DNA from: Symsagittifera roscoffensis
Lineage: Eukaryota > Xenacoelomorpha > Acoela > Convolutidae
Direction: 5' to 3'
DNA length: 64,000 bases
NCBI RefSeq assembly: GCF_963678635.1
Contig: NC_087066.1
Location: 56,066,312 to 56,130,311 of the forward strand
Part shown: positions 33,101-41,772 of the stretch, piece after piece
How positions within the stretch are numbered: position 1 is the stretch's first letter
Layout of the letters: every line of letters begins with the position of its first letter
Notes under the pieces: generated by a model
Database searches by the model: none
What the model saw: only the letters and a program-made list of their open reading frames with translations
What the model was told of the DNA's origin: nothing
Position numbers and translations under genes: made by a program

Positions 33101-33761
33101 TGATGACTGGTCGAAACCCGAAGTAGAATTCGACGATGAGCAACAGCAGTCAAATGAACAAGACCTGACGAACCTGCGCGTCTTAGAGTGGCTGAACGAA
33201 ATGACATCAGACCCTAAAGAGACCAACGTTACGATTCAATACGTAGATCGTGAAAGCGCGAAATACATTAAGACCGAACGAGATGATCCTTCCTGGGCTG
33301 CCCAGGAAGGACGACTACTCATTCCAGCTTCTAATCTTGACTTAATACCCGGTATGCGATCGACGGGGACGCCGATGGATATTTTTGTCCGGGGAGTGGG
33401 GGTAGGACTTACCCACACTGAAAACTTGATAATAAAAAAATTGAGAATAGCAAGAGAGACAGGAGACTTAGAAGCAGAAACAGGCGAAGAACCTAAGAAA
33501 CCTGACATAGGCAGGGTAGTTGAGTCATATTTTAATTTACCAAATGAATATTCTAGTAACATAATACTAACAGACAGTGATTTCATACTCACAAACAGAA
33601 CATGTGCGATAGCAATCACCGCAGACATGAGTTTTAGGACAGCGCTAGCGGCAGATTTTAAGAGGGAATACAAAAACGTGGAATTCCTTTGGAAGCAAAG
33701 ACCAGGGATAGGGGGCGTAGCAGCCTTACCTCCGGCGGTGTCGCAGATACTGGGAAAGTAA
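30192..33761 (+). CDS. pol: Pol segment 4: linker, integrase and C-terminal extension, copy A
   Basis: A long open stretch (start usable at 30,255; 1,168 codons) in the gag frame. An acidic linker of about 390 residues carries three LSGE peptides exactly 22 residues apart. Integrase, which inserts the cDNA into host DNA, follows: a zinc-binding HHCC domain (SHDQMGHQG ... CLSCQQ, 31,650-31,780), the DD35E core with Asp at 31,851 and 32,028 and Glu at 32,136, and a GPF motif in KKWRGPFMITEV near 32,560. After it comes an unusual acidic extension of about 380 residues ending GVAALPPAVSQILGK before TAA at 33,759. In B this stop is an Asn codon and the frame continues. Confidence 0.95.
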   Translation, partial: VKEGFSFLDKETYEELPLTRWLDKSGHPIPGHPELPVEKAAEIKILSKEDPVPLDLLLRSNLVQQELSRMNINSLSLLDKTVQVTPQVMRMLGGLLEREVTRDDPEWTAAVASLTVSEKVKIMPSRRQHEENKRDCRTIVQQLVSSIPQEILTSTSYGRKEQGSSKRKKTVTFVDREKEGEEVEQNLLQDYLSGEKDEEKNQRSQDQHPGQGNLSGESEINEEIPDEKQDRENKVLSGEFRWMRRKHRHDLEERAVSSTTSSTDDDSRNSGMDTYSDRNSSSGSELSELAIHTLLVETRARDLDREVYQDPDSDRYLIPSERVFDNAADDLETIAVSKRSISLLPQKEVVRTDLQPFEQETQPLAKIWCVKMEEDTHQPNEMNCQMRVMKTYLKARYRLSDLLRAQRNDRMTSNLKRWIENGAPDKGDLEEDSYRILRQYFMQKEGRLYLNKDGIVACKRREEDKVLYKYNAIVLPQLYQTELLFRSHDQMGHQGIDKVYQRILKRFEWPGMKKACEKWVTACLSCQQVKDPRKLRFPLQSIESSEFNEVVQIDHQKICMTDSGYNQVLVMIDHFTKYAEAVPCITASAEETCDHLINTWIARHGCPMTFQSDNGTAFVGELTKELMRRSQVAQAHSTTYHPQTNGLVERQNRTLVSMLRVYCSRYMTDWDRYLPQVMGAYNSTQHSTTGVSPHMMLTGHEKSLPLTFFYPEYEGKKTSPQVYVRDVIRRQQELNDLCRRNTQQAQARQRKRFDKKAAGAKAYSVGDYVWVFQNVIPPKGTKKLLKKWRGPFMITEVHQEGRFYRLSTGRAAHYENIKPHNPSTEDWCIPADMEEGDYLMMDPACEVNEKGTREKNDGNEVVEEGTDTPLDLDPNEQIEAEDETLPYAEEDWRDPEQTEVPKNLEPDLPFTIQTRQKDGTRQRKKYNPYGDDFVVDRIDLKKIVEEVVGLEEITVSQDIDIVDDHNDEWVDDWSKPEVEFDDEQQQSNEQDLTNLRVLEWLNEMTSDPKETNVTIQYVDRESAKYIKTERDDPSWAAQEGRLLIPASNLDLIPGMRSTGTPMDIFVRGVGVGLTHTENLIIKKLRIARETGDLEAETGEEPKKPDIGRVVESYFNLPNEYSSNIILTDSDFILTNRTCAIAITADMSFRTALAADFKREYKNVEFLWKQRPGIGGVAALPPAVSQILGK
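30765..30908 (+). repeat. three TTGTCCGGGGAG 12-mers at 66-bp steps
   Basis: Identical 12-mers at 30,765, 30,831 and 30,897, each read as LSGE. Copy B has the same three, inverted, at 54,223, 54,289 and 54,355. A fourth copy at 33,385-33,396 (51,734-51,745 in B) is read in another frame as FVRG, and a near-copy lies in the 3' UTR (39,625). Confidence 0.9.
33288..33310 (+). other. 23-bp odd palindrome inside pol
   Basis: Perfect arms CCTTCCTGGGC and GCCCAGGAAGG around a central T, coding SWAAQEG. Conserved base for base in B at 51,821-51,843. Confidence 0.65.
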
Positions 33762-34007
33762 TTGTGCTTCTTGGTAACGAGGGCGACGGAGAAGCAGCAC
33801 GTGGACCCAGAAAACCTAGTCTTGTCTTTGACGAGGCTGAGGGACTTCCTTGTGGAAATGGACGTGAAGGAGCTCTCGCTTCCAGTGTACGATCCAAATA
33901 GAGGAAGACTGCATCCTCGGGAATTGTACGCGCTTGTACACGTGATATTCTCTGATACGAACATACAAGTGTATCTACATACGAAATATTACTTAAGTAT
34001 AGGCTGA
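33762..34007 (+). pseudogene. Pol C-terminal end after premature stop, copy A
   Basis: 81 more codons in the same frame after TAA 33,759-33,761. Copy B reads straight through this point (51,122-51,502), which shows that the real Pol extension ends KYYLSIG at 34,007. Blocks are ENLVLSLTRLRDFLVEMDV and HPRELYALVHVIFSDTNIQVYL. I recognise no domain. Confidence 0.8.
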
Positions 34008-34425
34008 GTGATGAGCGAGAGGGTGTTGGGCCGGGGACCAAGTTACATGTAATGTGTGATGTGTGTGTTATGTTGTGTTATGTAATGTAATGTTATGTGT
34101 TAGGTTATTAAGATCATGGGTAAGTAGGGGTTAGTGACCATGAACAACTAAATGACAATTTTGGGAATAGATCCAAAGTTTGGACTGTCCAATCTTAGGT
34201 CGAATTCCAAAAATTTAGAAACCAATTGATTTTAATAAATTTTAGGATAAATATCTTTTTATCTGAACTGTCTTTAAGCAAATTTTAACGATGTATGTTA
34301 AGGTGAAATTGACAAGTGTGACATTCGTGATTTCTTTTCTAGATCCTGATTGATCATTTAAATTACTCACTTGAGTCAAATTATCAAACCGAAATCGAAT
34401 CAAATTAAATTTGGAGAAGAACAGT
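34008..34425 (+). promoter_or_regulatory. pol-ORF3 spacer with candidate splice acceptor
   Basis: 418 bp without a gene. About 34,045-34,105 is a TGTTATG/ATGTAATG low-complexity stretch, also present in B. A polypyrimidine run TTTCTTTTCTAG ends at 34,342, 83 nt before the ORF3 ATG; B keeps CTTCTTTTCTAG about 80 nt before its ATG. This is what a spliced subgenomic mRNA for ORF3 would need. No donor is identified. Confidence 0.45.
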
Positions 34426-34976
34426 ATGGATAATTTCAACCTGGACGAATTGATGGACCTGGCAGAGGCATATGTGGGACCGATGGTAGATGCGATCTAT
34501 CGTCGGCTGATCGAAAGAGACTTCGCTCTGGAGGACCCAGAGGTGGTCATGTTGCTGACCGCCCTGATCAACATCTTGGGGCACGACAACCGTGGGGACC
34601 GCCCCACGGAAGTCCTGTTGATGGCAGCATATGGAGAAAGAGGAGTACTAGACCGCCCGAACATGAGAATGATGAGGTGGAGAAACGGGGCTCTCTCAAG
34701 GAGTGACTTGGCGAATGAGCCTGGGTTGGGAAGTTCTAGGACTTACCAACCAGGTGAGATGCCAATGCCCTCTAAGCCTAAACCTGGGCTGACGAGAATG
34801 CATAGGGAGATGAACAGCGAGGCGACCTCGTCTGGTTCACCACTGAGAGCAGCTGTGCCACCAAAAAGGGCGAAAGTAACACAGAAGGTTCAGACAAACC
34901 AAACCATGCAAGATCTGGACGAGATGAACGATCAGCTGAGAAGTACGAAGAAGGAGTTAGACGATATGACGAAGAT
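34426..34976 (+). pseudogene. ORF3 N-terminal part, copy A
   Basis: ATG at 34,426 opens FNLDELMDLAEAYVGPM, matching the ORF3 start of B at 50,721. It is helical and acidic at first, then has a Pro/Lys-rich stretch and the start of a coiled coil (TMQDLDEMNDQLRSTKKELD). At about 34,976 the sequence jumps to what is residue ~1,715 in B, in a different frame, and stops soon after at 35,008-35,010. The missing 4.6 kb contains the SGNH hydrolase domain. The join lies in short shared sequence (TCAAGCTGG context). Confidence 0.8.
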
Positions 34977-37900
34977 CAAGCTGGTGGGGAAGACGACAGG
35001 GCATCGATAGGAGGAACATCCAGCCTGGATTTCAACATCTTCAGTGATCTTGAAAACAATGCGGATACGTTGGAAACGACGGAGCTGGATGAAGGCACCT
35101 CGACACTGGAGCCTCCGTCAGCCTTTATGGAAATGAAACGGAATTTGCCGGAGAGCAGCTCTCCTGGCAATTCAAGAAATAACGATCAGAGAATCCTCAT
35201 GGAATCACCTCGGAGGAGAAGAATAAAGGCCTCAGCCAGAGTACCTTTCTTGGGAACGCTACCCGAAGAAGAATGGCAAGTACATCACCGAGACCACGAG
35301 AGTAGGACGGGATGTAAGCTGGACAGAGTGGCGTTCATGGAAGAAGTCTGGACTGTGATTCAGAGCTATGGGACCCAGTCCATTCTCAAAACAGGTCTCA
35401 ATCAACCCTTGATGAGAGAAGTACTTGACAAACTTGATGAGTGTGAAGGGAGACTGAGTGAGTTATTGATCGACTCAGCCACTGATGAGAGTGAAGCGAA
35501 TTCTCCCATCAAGATGACACCGCAGGACAATGAAGGAGAGGTGGTGTACCTGTCAAGGACCAGGAGAGGAACGATGCGATCGAAAATGGTGATTGATAAA
35601 ATCAATGCGATGAAAATGAAGTTAGGCAGCAGAGTGATGCCGAGGAGAATTGGAAAGACGAAAGTGGATTCAGAAATATCGATGAAAGCTGGTAACTCAG
35701 CGAAAAGGAAGCGAGTCGAAGAAGTCATGGATTTGGGGCAGGGTGATTATCAATTGTCTGGCACAGATAGAATATTAACTGATATAGCGATGGTGCCACC
35801 CATTCTCATGGCAGGGATAAAGTCAACCGGTTATAAATCCAAAAGGAGTGACCGCACTCTGACTGGAGCAACTTTAGAAATGGAAATACTCAGTCAATGT
35901 GTAGAGAGTAAAATGAGGGACTTCAAACCATCTCCCATGAATCATGGAAAAGGAAGTGTTGCAGGACAACTGACACCAGTGGAATACAACCGACTAACAG
36001 TGTCGGAGACAGTGTCGATAGATGAACCCACCGGTGGATACATGGAGATGTTGGAATACCGGAACTCGGCTAGAGGGTATGTAATGGCCATGGAAGATGA
36101 AAAAGCCATGGAGGGTTATCTGGAAATGATGTTGCAAGGCACCACCCTCAAGCAGAAGGCGTATGGAACTTTGGCGTCGTCTGACGTAGAGGCGGAAGCG
36201 ATCGAGCAGTTAGTGAGCCTTCCATGGAAAGCAGTAGTATTGAGGTATTTCGAAGAAGAAATGAGGACTACGCCAAGAATACATGCTCTCGTGGCAGTAC
36301 CTTACGTAAGGACAGAATTACAACTCAGGCTCGCCTGGTGCATGATGGGACTGACTCGCGAAGAATATGATTCAGAAGAAAGGAAGAGATCAAAGGAGGA
36401 AAAAGTTTTCCATATGACGAATCTGAGGGATCTGATAGTCCAGGAGGGAGCAGCAGTAGCGTGTGCAAAGCAGAGAGACGCTCTCTGTTTCATTCGATTC
36501 CTGATAGAGCAGATTTCAGTACCTGCATTAAACACTTGTGTTAAAATGTTGAGGGAAGGCGATGAGCGAACGAAAGCCATGTTCTTACTAGCAATGCTGG
36601 ATATGCAGCAAAGTAAACCGATGAGGGTGAACATGAAAGAACCTGAAGAATTGGAACCCATGAAAAAGATAGACGAGATCAGGAGATTCTCAAACAAGGA
36701 GTTGAGGCTCACTAAAGAATCTATGGGAGCATTGCCGAAATCCAGTGAATACTGTGGACCGATCAAGAAGAAGTCATATAGCTATGTGTCCGGGATTATA
36801 GGGATAGCATACAATCCTTTCCTGAGTGAAGACATACGCGATTGCTTCTTTGATTATGAGCAGGCGGTGTTACTAAGATTCTGGACGTCCAGAATTGTGA
36901 CGACTAAGAGCGTTAACAATCCACAGGCCAAATTGGGATTGGTCTTGGAAGAAGAGGTGACTGCACCTTCAGTACCAAAATCCGACAAGAGAGTGGAATT
37001 TGGGTTGGGATTCTCAGATGAATTACTGAGAACGAGCTTGATGGCAGTGTGTGAATTGATGAAGCCATCATGGTGTCCTAGTCCCAACGCTGACTCAATA
37101 TTACGGGCGACACAAGACATACAGAGGGAACTGAATGCGGACTGTAACCTGCGTGACCTCAACATCATATATAATGTGATGATAACAGCCTCTAAGAGCA
37201 ACGGAGAAGATAAAGTGGAGTTGCCTGGCTGGGGACCAGAAGACTGGGTCAAACCTGGTAGCTGTCTGGCGGAAGTCTGTGGACTAGAGGGTCACGTTTG
37301 TGGAAGTCTAGACTGTGTGAAAACCCTGGAGAAACAACACGAGCAGTTGACAGTATTGTTTGGAAATGTAGTGATGAAAGCAAGAACGGAAACGGAACTG
37401 ATAGCAGATTGCCATGGAGGAACCGATGTGAATCTAGTGACAGCACTAGGATTCTACAGCATGTTTGGTTCTTTAGAGTCACTATTGAATCTAGAACAGA
37501 AACATGAGATGGTCACAGCCATCAGCGTAGAAGTATTCCCAGGAGTTCTGCAGACTGAGCAGAAGTATATAAGAAAATGGAGGGAAGCAATCGAAACAGA
37601 GATGAACATCAGACACAGCGAAACTTATTGTAGACCATCAGGAGCACGATATTTGGTGGGTTCAACGTTGGCTCCAATGTGCAAGAGCAGATATCCTGTA
37701 CATTTCGTAGCTGTGGACGTAAAGAGTACAAGAACGATTGTGGATCAAGCCTTCTCAGTGCCGAAGTGTGTGAGATTAGCGAGGATGTCTGAAAAGTCTT
37801 ACGAGTTACTATGTAAGATGTTCTCAGCAGTTCCAGAGAGAACCAAAGAGGAGTTGGAGTCAATACTAGGAAAGAAGTTCATGGGATATGTGAGCGGGAA

Positions 37901-38816
37901 CTTCAGTGACTTTGAAAAACAGAAACAGAGAGGATCAACTGTCACAGATTACAATGCAGTAGACGAGAATGATGAAATCCACCGAGTGATGATGAAAGTG
38001 GAACTATTGCTGGAAGCTTCAGGAAAACGCAATTGGAGGAGCATCATGTTGACACATGACGAGTTTCCTTGCCACTGCTTGCTGCAGACCTGGTGGTATC
38101 CCAAGCGTAGTAATTTGGTGTTGATCTGGGACTCTGGAGAGCTGCTCTCCATGGGTTTACCAGATTCATCACAGCCCATAACAATAGTGATAGTGGGAGT
38201 TATGATGGCGATACGATGGCTGGAAGCTCATGTGAGAGAAAATAATAGACAGGGGGCACCGACGAGAGAACAATTGCAGAAATTAGATTGTCTAAAAGAT
38301 TTAGATCTTTTTGAGACAATGTGCAAAGTTCTAAACATTCCGATGGAAGTGAAGAAGATATGGGCAAGAAAACGATTGATGCCATGGTTCAGAGCTAACA
38401 TGACTGCATGGTTGTACGAGTATGCGAAAAAGCATATGTCGAAGCATGGCAGAGTATACAGTGAATATCAGCTGGACATTGGGGCAGGAGCTTTCAAGCG
38501 AGCTTTCGTGACCCATCGGAATGCAGTGACCACCGATGTGAAAAGAATTTCCAGGACGAGCGAGCGTAGTGGAAATGAGAAGGCAGAGATGCTGAAAGAA
38601 GATTTGGAGAGAAACGTGACGTTGTGTCACCACAACAGCTTCTGTAGAAACAGAGAATCAAACGTGGATCCCCTACCTTGCTGTAAACAGAGGGTGGAAG
38701 AGCAGAAGTGTTGGAGGACGGCTTCCAACAGCGTCAGGATAGTCAATGACGTGCTACAAGACACGGAAACCGAAAGTGCGGAGTCAGTGTCACAGGAGGA
38801 GGAAATGGAGCATTGA
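34977..38816 (+). CDS. ORF3 C-terminal two-fifths, copy A
   Basis: An open frame of about 1,280 codons, from the deletion point (AGGEDDRAS...) to TGA at 38,814-38,816. The longest start-to-stop reading begins at 35,070. It is out of frame with the ORF3 ATG because of the deletion. I recognise no enzyme or membrane domain. Landmarks are FLGTLPEEEW, YLSRTRRGTMRSKMVIDK, YDSEERKRSKEEK, LSEDIRDCFFDYEQAVLL, a Cys-rich spot SCLAEVCGLEGHVCGSLDCV near 37,260, and YPVHFVAVDVKSTRTIVDQ. Its uninterrupted length, against many stops in B, suggests that A is younger or was under constraint until recently. Structural or accessory roles are possible; I do not assign one. Confidence 0.75.
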   Translation, partial: QAGGEDDRASIGGTSSLDFNIFSDLENNADTLETTELDEGTSTLEPPSAFMEMKRNLPESSSPGNSRNNDQRILMESPRRRRIKASARVPFLGTLPEEEWQVHHRDHESRTGCKLDRVAFMEEVWTVIQSYGTQSILKTGLNQPLMREVLDKLDECEGRLSELLIDSATDESEANSPIKMTPQDNEGEVVYLSRTRRGTMRSKMVIDKINAMKMKLGSRVMPRRIGKTKVDSEISMKAGNSAKRKRVEEVMDLGQGDYQLSGTDRILTDIAMVPPILMAGIKSTGYKSKRSDRTLTGATLEMEILSQCVESKMRDFKPSPMNHGKGSVAGQLTPVEYNRLTVSETVSIDEPTGGYMEMLEYRNSARGYVMAMEDEKAMEGYLEMMLQGTTLKQKAYGTLASSDVEAEAIEQLVSLPWKAVVLRYFEEEMRTTPRIHALVAVPYVRTELQLRLAWCMMGLTREEYDSEERKRSKEEKVFHMTNLRDLIVQEGAAVACAKQRDALCFIRFLIEQISVPALNTCVKMLREGDERTKAMFLLAMLDMQQSKPMRVNMKEPEELEPMKKIDEIRRFSNKELRLTKESMGALPKSSEYCGPIKKKSYSYVSGIIGIAYNPFLSEDIRDCFFDYEQAVLLRFWTSRIVTTKSVNNPQAKLGLVLEEEVTAPSVPKSDKRVEFGLGFSDELLRTSLMAVCELMKPSWCPSPNADSILRATQDIQRELNADCNLRDLNIIYNVMITASKSNGEDKVELPGWGPEDWVKPGSCLAEVCGLEGHVCGSLDCVKTLEKQHEQLTVLFGNVVMKARTETELIADCHGGTDVNLVTALGFYSMFGSLESLLNLEQKHEMVTAISVEVFPGVLQTEQKYIRKWREAIETEMNIRHSETYCRPSGARYLVGSTLAPMCKSRYPVHFVAVDVKSTRTIVDQAFSVPKCVRLARMSEKSYELLCKMFSAVPERTKEELESILGKKFMGYVSGNFSDFEKQKQRGSTVTDYNAVDENDEIHRVMMKVELLLEASGKRNWRSIMLTHDEFPCHCLLQTWWYPKRSNLVLIWDSGELLSMGLPDSSQPITIVIVGVMMAIRWLEAHVRENNRQGAPTREQLQKLDCLKDLDLFETMCKVLNIPMEVKKIWARKRLMPWFRANMTAWLYEYAKKHMSKHGRVYSEYQLDIGAGAFKRAFVTHRNAVTTDVKRISRTSERSGNEKAEMLKEDLERNVTLCHHNSFCRNRESNVDPLPCCKQRVEEQKCWRTASNSVRIVNDVLQDTETESAESVSQEEEMEH
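35150..35164 (+). other. 15-bp odd palindrome in ORF3 (site 1)
   Basis: GGAGAGC and GCTCTCC around a central A. The same palindrome with a central T recurs 3 kb downstream at 38,136-38,150, in an unrelated coding context. Both are kept in B (near 45,420 and 42,448) and the second also in C (529-543). Confidence 0.55.
38136..38150 (+). other. 15-bp odd palindrome in ORF3 (site 2)
   Basis: GGAGAGC and GCTCTCC around a central T, inside the coding block for WDSGELLSMG. Second occurrence of the palindrome at 35,150. Confidence 0.55.
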
Positions 38817-40199
38817 CGAATGGTCGAGAAAACAAGAGGCCGCAAGAAAGAAAATTAGAAGAATTTAGAAGTTTTAGAACTTCTAAACGACGAAAAAAAA
38901 AGAGAACAAAGGAATGATGAAGAAAAGTCAAAACTCAGAATTGTTTTATGTGTGTGAAAAACTCAAGTGAGAAACCAAGCAACCAAGTTGTAATTGAAAA
39001 CTGAAACAATTTTGTTGAGTTTTGAAATTGTTGCATTTATAAATTTGCATTTTGGTTCTAGTTGAAGTGGCTTTAGAGACACTCACTTATTATTTATTTA
39101 GAAAGGCTTGAGGGAAGAGTATATTTAAATATTCCAGCCTGCATGATTGTTTTTAATCACTTAGGAAGACTGATCACTTTGTGGTGACATGAAAAACTTG
39201 AGTAACTTCTTGAGGAGGGAGGTTGTTGCATTGTTCTTTCTAACCACAAGGTTTCTTGGTTTTAATATTCAGGACAATAAACAAGCAAGATTTCCGAAGG
39301 GAAGGAGCATAGTAGGATAATTTTAGCTTGTTGGTTGGCAGGACTGTCCTGCAAGCCAACACCTTTTAAATCTAGGAGAAAAAGCTTTAATCGGGACATT
39401 GACACTGGAAGTCAGAAAATATGTTTTATCTTAAGTCATATCCTCAGAGTGCAGATTAATGAGAGAATTTGAAGGCTATAGTGATGTAGTATGATGCCAT
39501 TTATATTCTGCAGTGAGTCGATGTGACGTAGATAAAGGTAATTTCGTGCATTTTGTAAATTCTGTTCGATGACACTGTAACCATTTTACGAACATAGTGC
39601 GATTCAATGAGGACATTGACCGGACTGTCCGGGGAGTATGTGACATTCGACCAGAATGGCCAAAATGCAATTTATGCAGACTTCGAATTTTTAGCAGTAA
39701 GCCTTCCGAGTTGATGATTTCGAAGGATTAACGACGTTATTCGGATGATTGGCAGAACGGTGAAGGTCAGGATATTCCCGTATTTTAAAATTTTAAATTT
39801 TCGAAGAGATGACGTAACATTTCTGAGAAACGTCAGAAACGGCCATTTTAGAAAAAGAACTAAGAAAAACAGAACAACTTTATCTGTGATTGCGAACAGA
39901 ACGAAAATCGAGATTAAAGAAAAACGACAACGAACTACAATAGCAGAGAACGTTCCAAGTTGCAACTATTGTGCTGCTACAATAGTTGCAAGGCCGTTGC
40001 CGACAACGGTGAAGGGTGAGAACCAGCCTTCCGGATTGGTGTGAAGTTGAACTTAAGGAGCTTGATTCACTGGATTCAAGAATCCGGAAGGGTTTCGGGA
40101 CTGGAACTTTTAGCCTTTTATATAAACTTTAGCTTCTTGTCATGTCCTGAATTGAATTTAATTAACAACTGGATTCATTTTCATAAGGATGAGAAGCTA
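38817..40199 (+). other. 3' UTR of copy A
   Basis: Non-coding, colinear with 1,211-2,593. Holds hairpins at 39,331-39,359 and 39,960-39,991, a CTGTCCGGGGAG motif at 39,625-39,636, and the pair CGGTGAAGGGT (about 40,006) and AATCCGGAAGGGT (about 40,081). No gene seen. Confidence 0.75.
39960..39991 (+). other. 13-bp perfect hairpin in 3' UTR, copy A
   Basis: Arms TTGCAACTATTGT and ACAATAGTTGCAA with loop gctgct; see the matching structure in copy C at 2,353 and in B at 40,577. Confidence 0.6.
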
Positions 40200-40217
40200 G
40201 GAGTTGGGGGGAAAGGG
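40200..40217 (+). promoter_or_regulatory. putative polypurine tract, copy A
   Basis: GGAGTTGGGGGGAAAGGG directly before the TG of the putative LTR. Position and composition fit a plus-strand primer. Confidence 0.45.
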
Positions 40218-40218
40218 T

Positions 40219-40560
40219 TGATCCATCTTCGATGGAGATGATGGTTTTTATCTACTGAACAAAAACAATAGTAATATAATAAGTAGTAGCCCTGTTTTTA
40301 GGAGTGACGTCGTGGTCTGGGGATACTGAGACCCAGCCATGAGCTCACTAATTTTGCATGTAATTCAGTTACTTTGAGCGTTCTGGTCGAAGCCGGAGAA
40401 CAGTAACGTTTTTGTCGACCTGATGTAAGAAAGACCACCGAAAAGTACTGGCTTGGTAGAGACGGTGAAAAACATGCAAAGCTCTGTTTAGACGCTAGCC
40501 AGTCGTCTTAAGACTTAGTTTTGTTATCCGTCGATATTTATCTTCCGGGCGAATGTTACA
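40219..40560 (+). repeat. putative 3' LTR of copy A, 342 bp
   Basis: TG...CA ends, 342 bp, matching 2,612-2,953 in copy C. It ends exactly at 40,560, where inverted copy B begins. No partner LTR is seen at the A 5' side. If it is not an LTR it is still a sharply bounded element end. Confidence 0.5.
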
Positions 40561-41772
40561 GTTGTTCGCAACGGCCTTGCAACTATTGTAGCGACACAAT
40601 AGTTGCAACTTGGAACGGTCTCTGCTATTCCTGCAATCTGTTGTTGCTTCTCAATCACATTTTCCGTTGTTATCGCTATCGCAACTAATGTTGTTGTGTT
40701 TTTCTCTGGTTTTCTATCAAAAATGGCCGTTTCTGACGTTTCTCAGAAAATATGATGTCATACTTCGAATTTCTAAAATTTCAAAATACCAGAATATCTT
40801 GACCTTCACCGTTTTACTAATCGTCCCAATAACGTTGTTAATCACTTAAAATCGTCAATTCGGAAGGTTCGCTGCTAAAATTCCGAATCTGCTGAAATTG
40901 CATTTTGGTCCATTCTGGTCGAATGTCACATACTCCCCGGACAGTCCGGTCAATGTCCTCATTGAATCTCGCAATGTTCGTAAAATAGGTACAGTGTCAT
41001 CGAACAGAATTTACAAAATGCACGAAGTCACTTTTATCCGCGTCATATCAACTCACTGCAGAATATCAATGGCCCATACTACATCACTATAGCCTTCAAA
41101 TTCTTTCATTAATCTGCACAATGAGGATATGACTTAAGATTAAAAAAAAACATCTTTTTTGACTTCCAATGTCAATGTCCTGACTAAAAACTTCTTCTCC
41201 TAGATTTTTAAAAGACGTTGGTTTGCAGGACAGTCCTGCCAACCAACAAGCTAAAATTATCCTACTACGCTTCTTCCCTTCGGAAATTTTGCTTGTTATT
41301 GTCCTGAATATTAAAACTAAGAAACTCTGTGGTTAGAAAGAACAATGAAACAATTTTCCTCTTCGAGAGATTACCCAAGCCCTTCATATCACCACAAAGT
41401 GATCAATTCTCCTAGTTGATTAAAAACAGTCATGAAGGCTGGAATATTTAAATATACTCTTTCACTCAAGCTTTTCTAAATAAGTAGTATGTAAGTGTCT
41501 CTAAAGCCACTAACTAAAATCAAAATGCAATTTTATAAATGCAACAAATCCTTTAATGTTCAAAGATCAATTAAATGTTTCAGTTTTCAATTACAACTTG
41601 GTTGCTTAGTTTCTCACTTGAGTTTTTTCACACACATAAAACAATTCTGAGTTTCAGTTTCTTTTTCTTCGTCACTCTTTTGTTTTCTTCTTTTTTCATC
41701 GTTTAGAAGTTCTAAAACTTCTAATTTCTTCTAACTTTCTTTCTTTTTGCCCATTGTTCTTTCGACCGTTTG
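40561..41772 (-). other. 3' UTR of copy B, truncated
   Basis: Reverse complement of the A 3' UTR up to the point corresponding to about 40,005. Contains the hairpins at 40,577-40,608 and 41,218-41,246 and CTGTCCGGGGAG (inverted) at 40,933-40,944. No gene. Confidence 0.75.
40577..40608 (-). other. 13-bp perfect hairpin in 3' UTR, copy B
   Basis: Same 13-nt arms as in A and C; the loop on this strand is gtcgct. Confidence 0.6.

Larger units (their letters stand above)
21203..40560 (+). mobile_element. giant Ty3/mdg4-like retroelement, copy A
   Basis: Ordered as leader, gag, pol, ORF3, 3' UTR, purine tract, putative LTR. The right end is defined by GTTACA at 40,560, where similarity to copy C also stops. 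The left end is not defined, since the sequence emerges from the gap and no 5' LTR is found. Compared with B it lacks about 4.6 kb of ORF3. In-frame stops, a frameshifted patch and this deletion make it non-autonomous. Allowing for the deletion, a complete element would be about 24 kb or more, far above the usual 5-10 kb of Ty3 elements. Confidence 0.85.

Noticed and set aside
28362-33761. Stop codons in pol as regulated readthrough sites
   Set aside because: Each is a sense codon in the other copy, and they are spread within catalytic domains, so they are ordinary nonsense mutations.
34045-34105. TGTTATG/ATGTAATG stretch as a regulatory array
   Set aside because: Looks like simple low-complexity sequence; B has the same kind of stretch with different repeat numbers.
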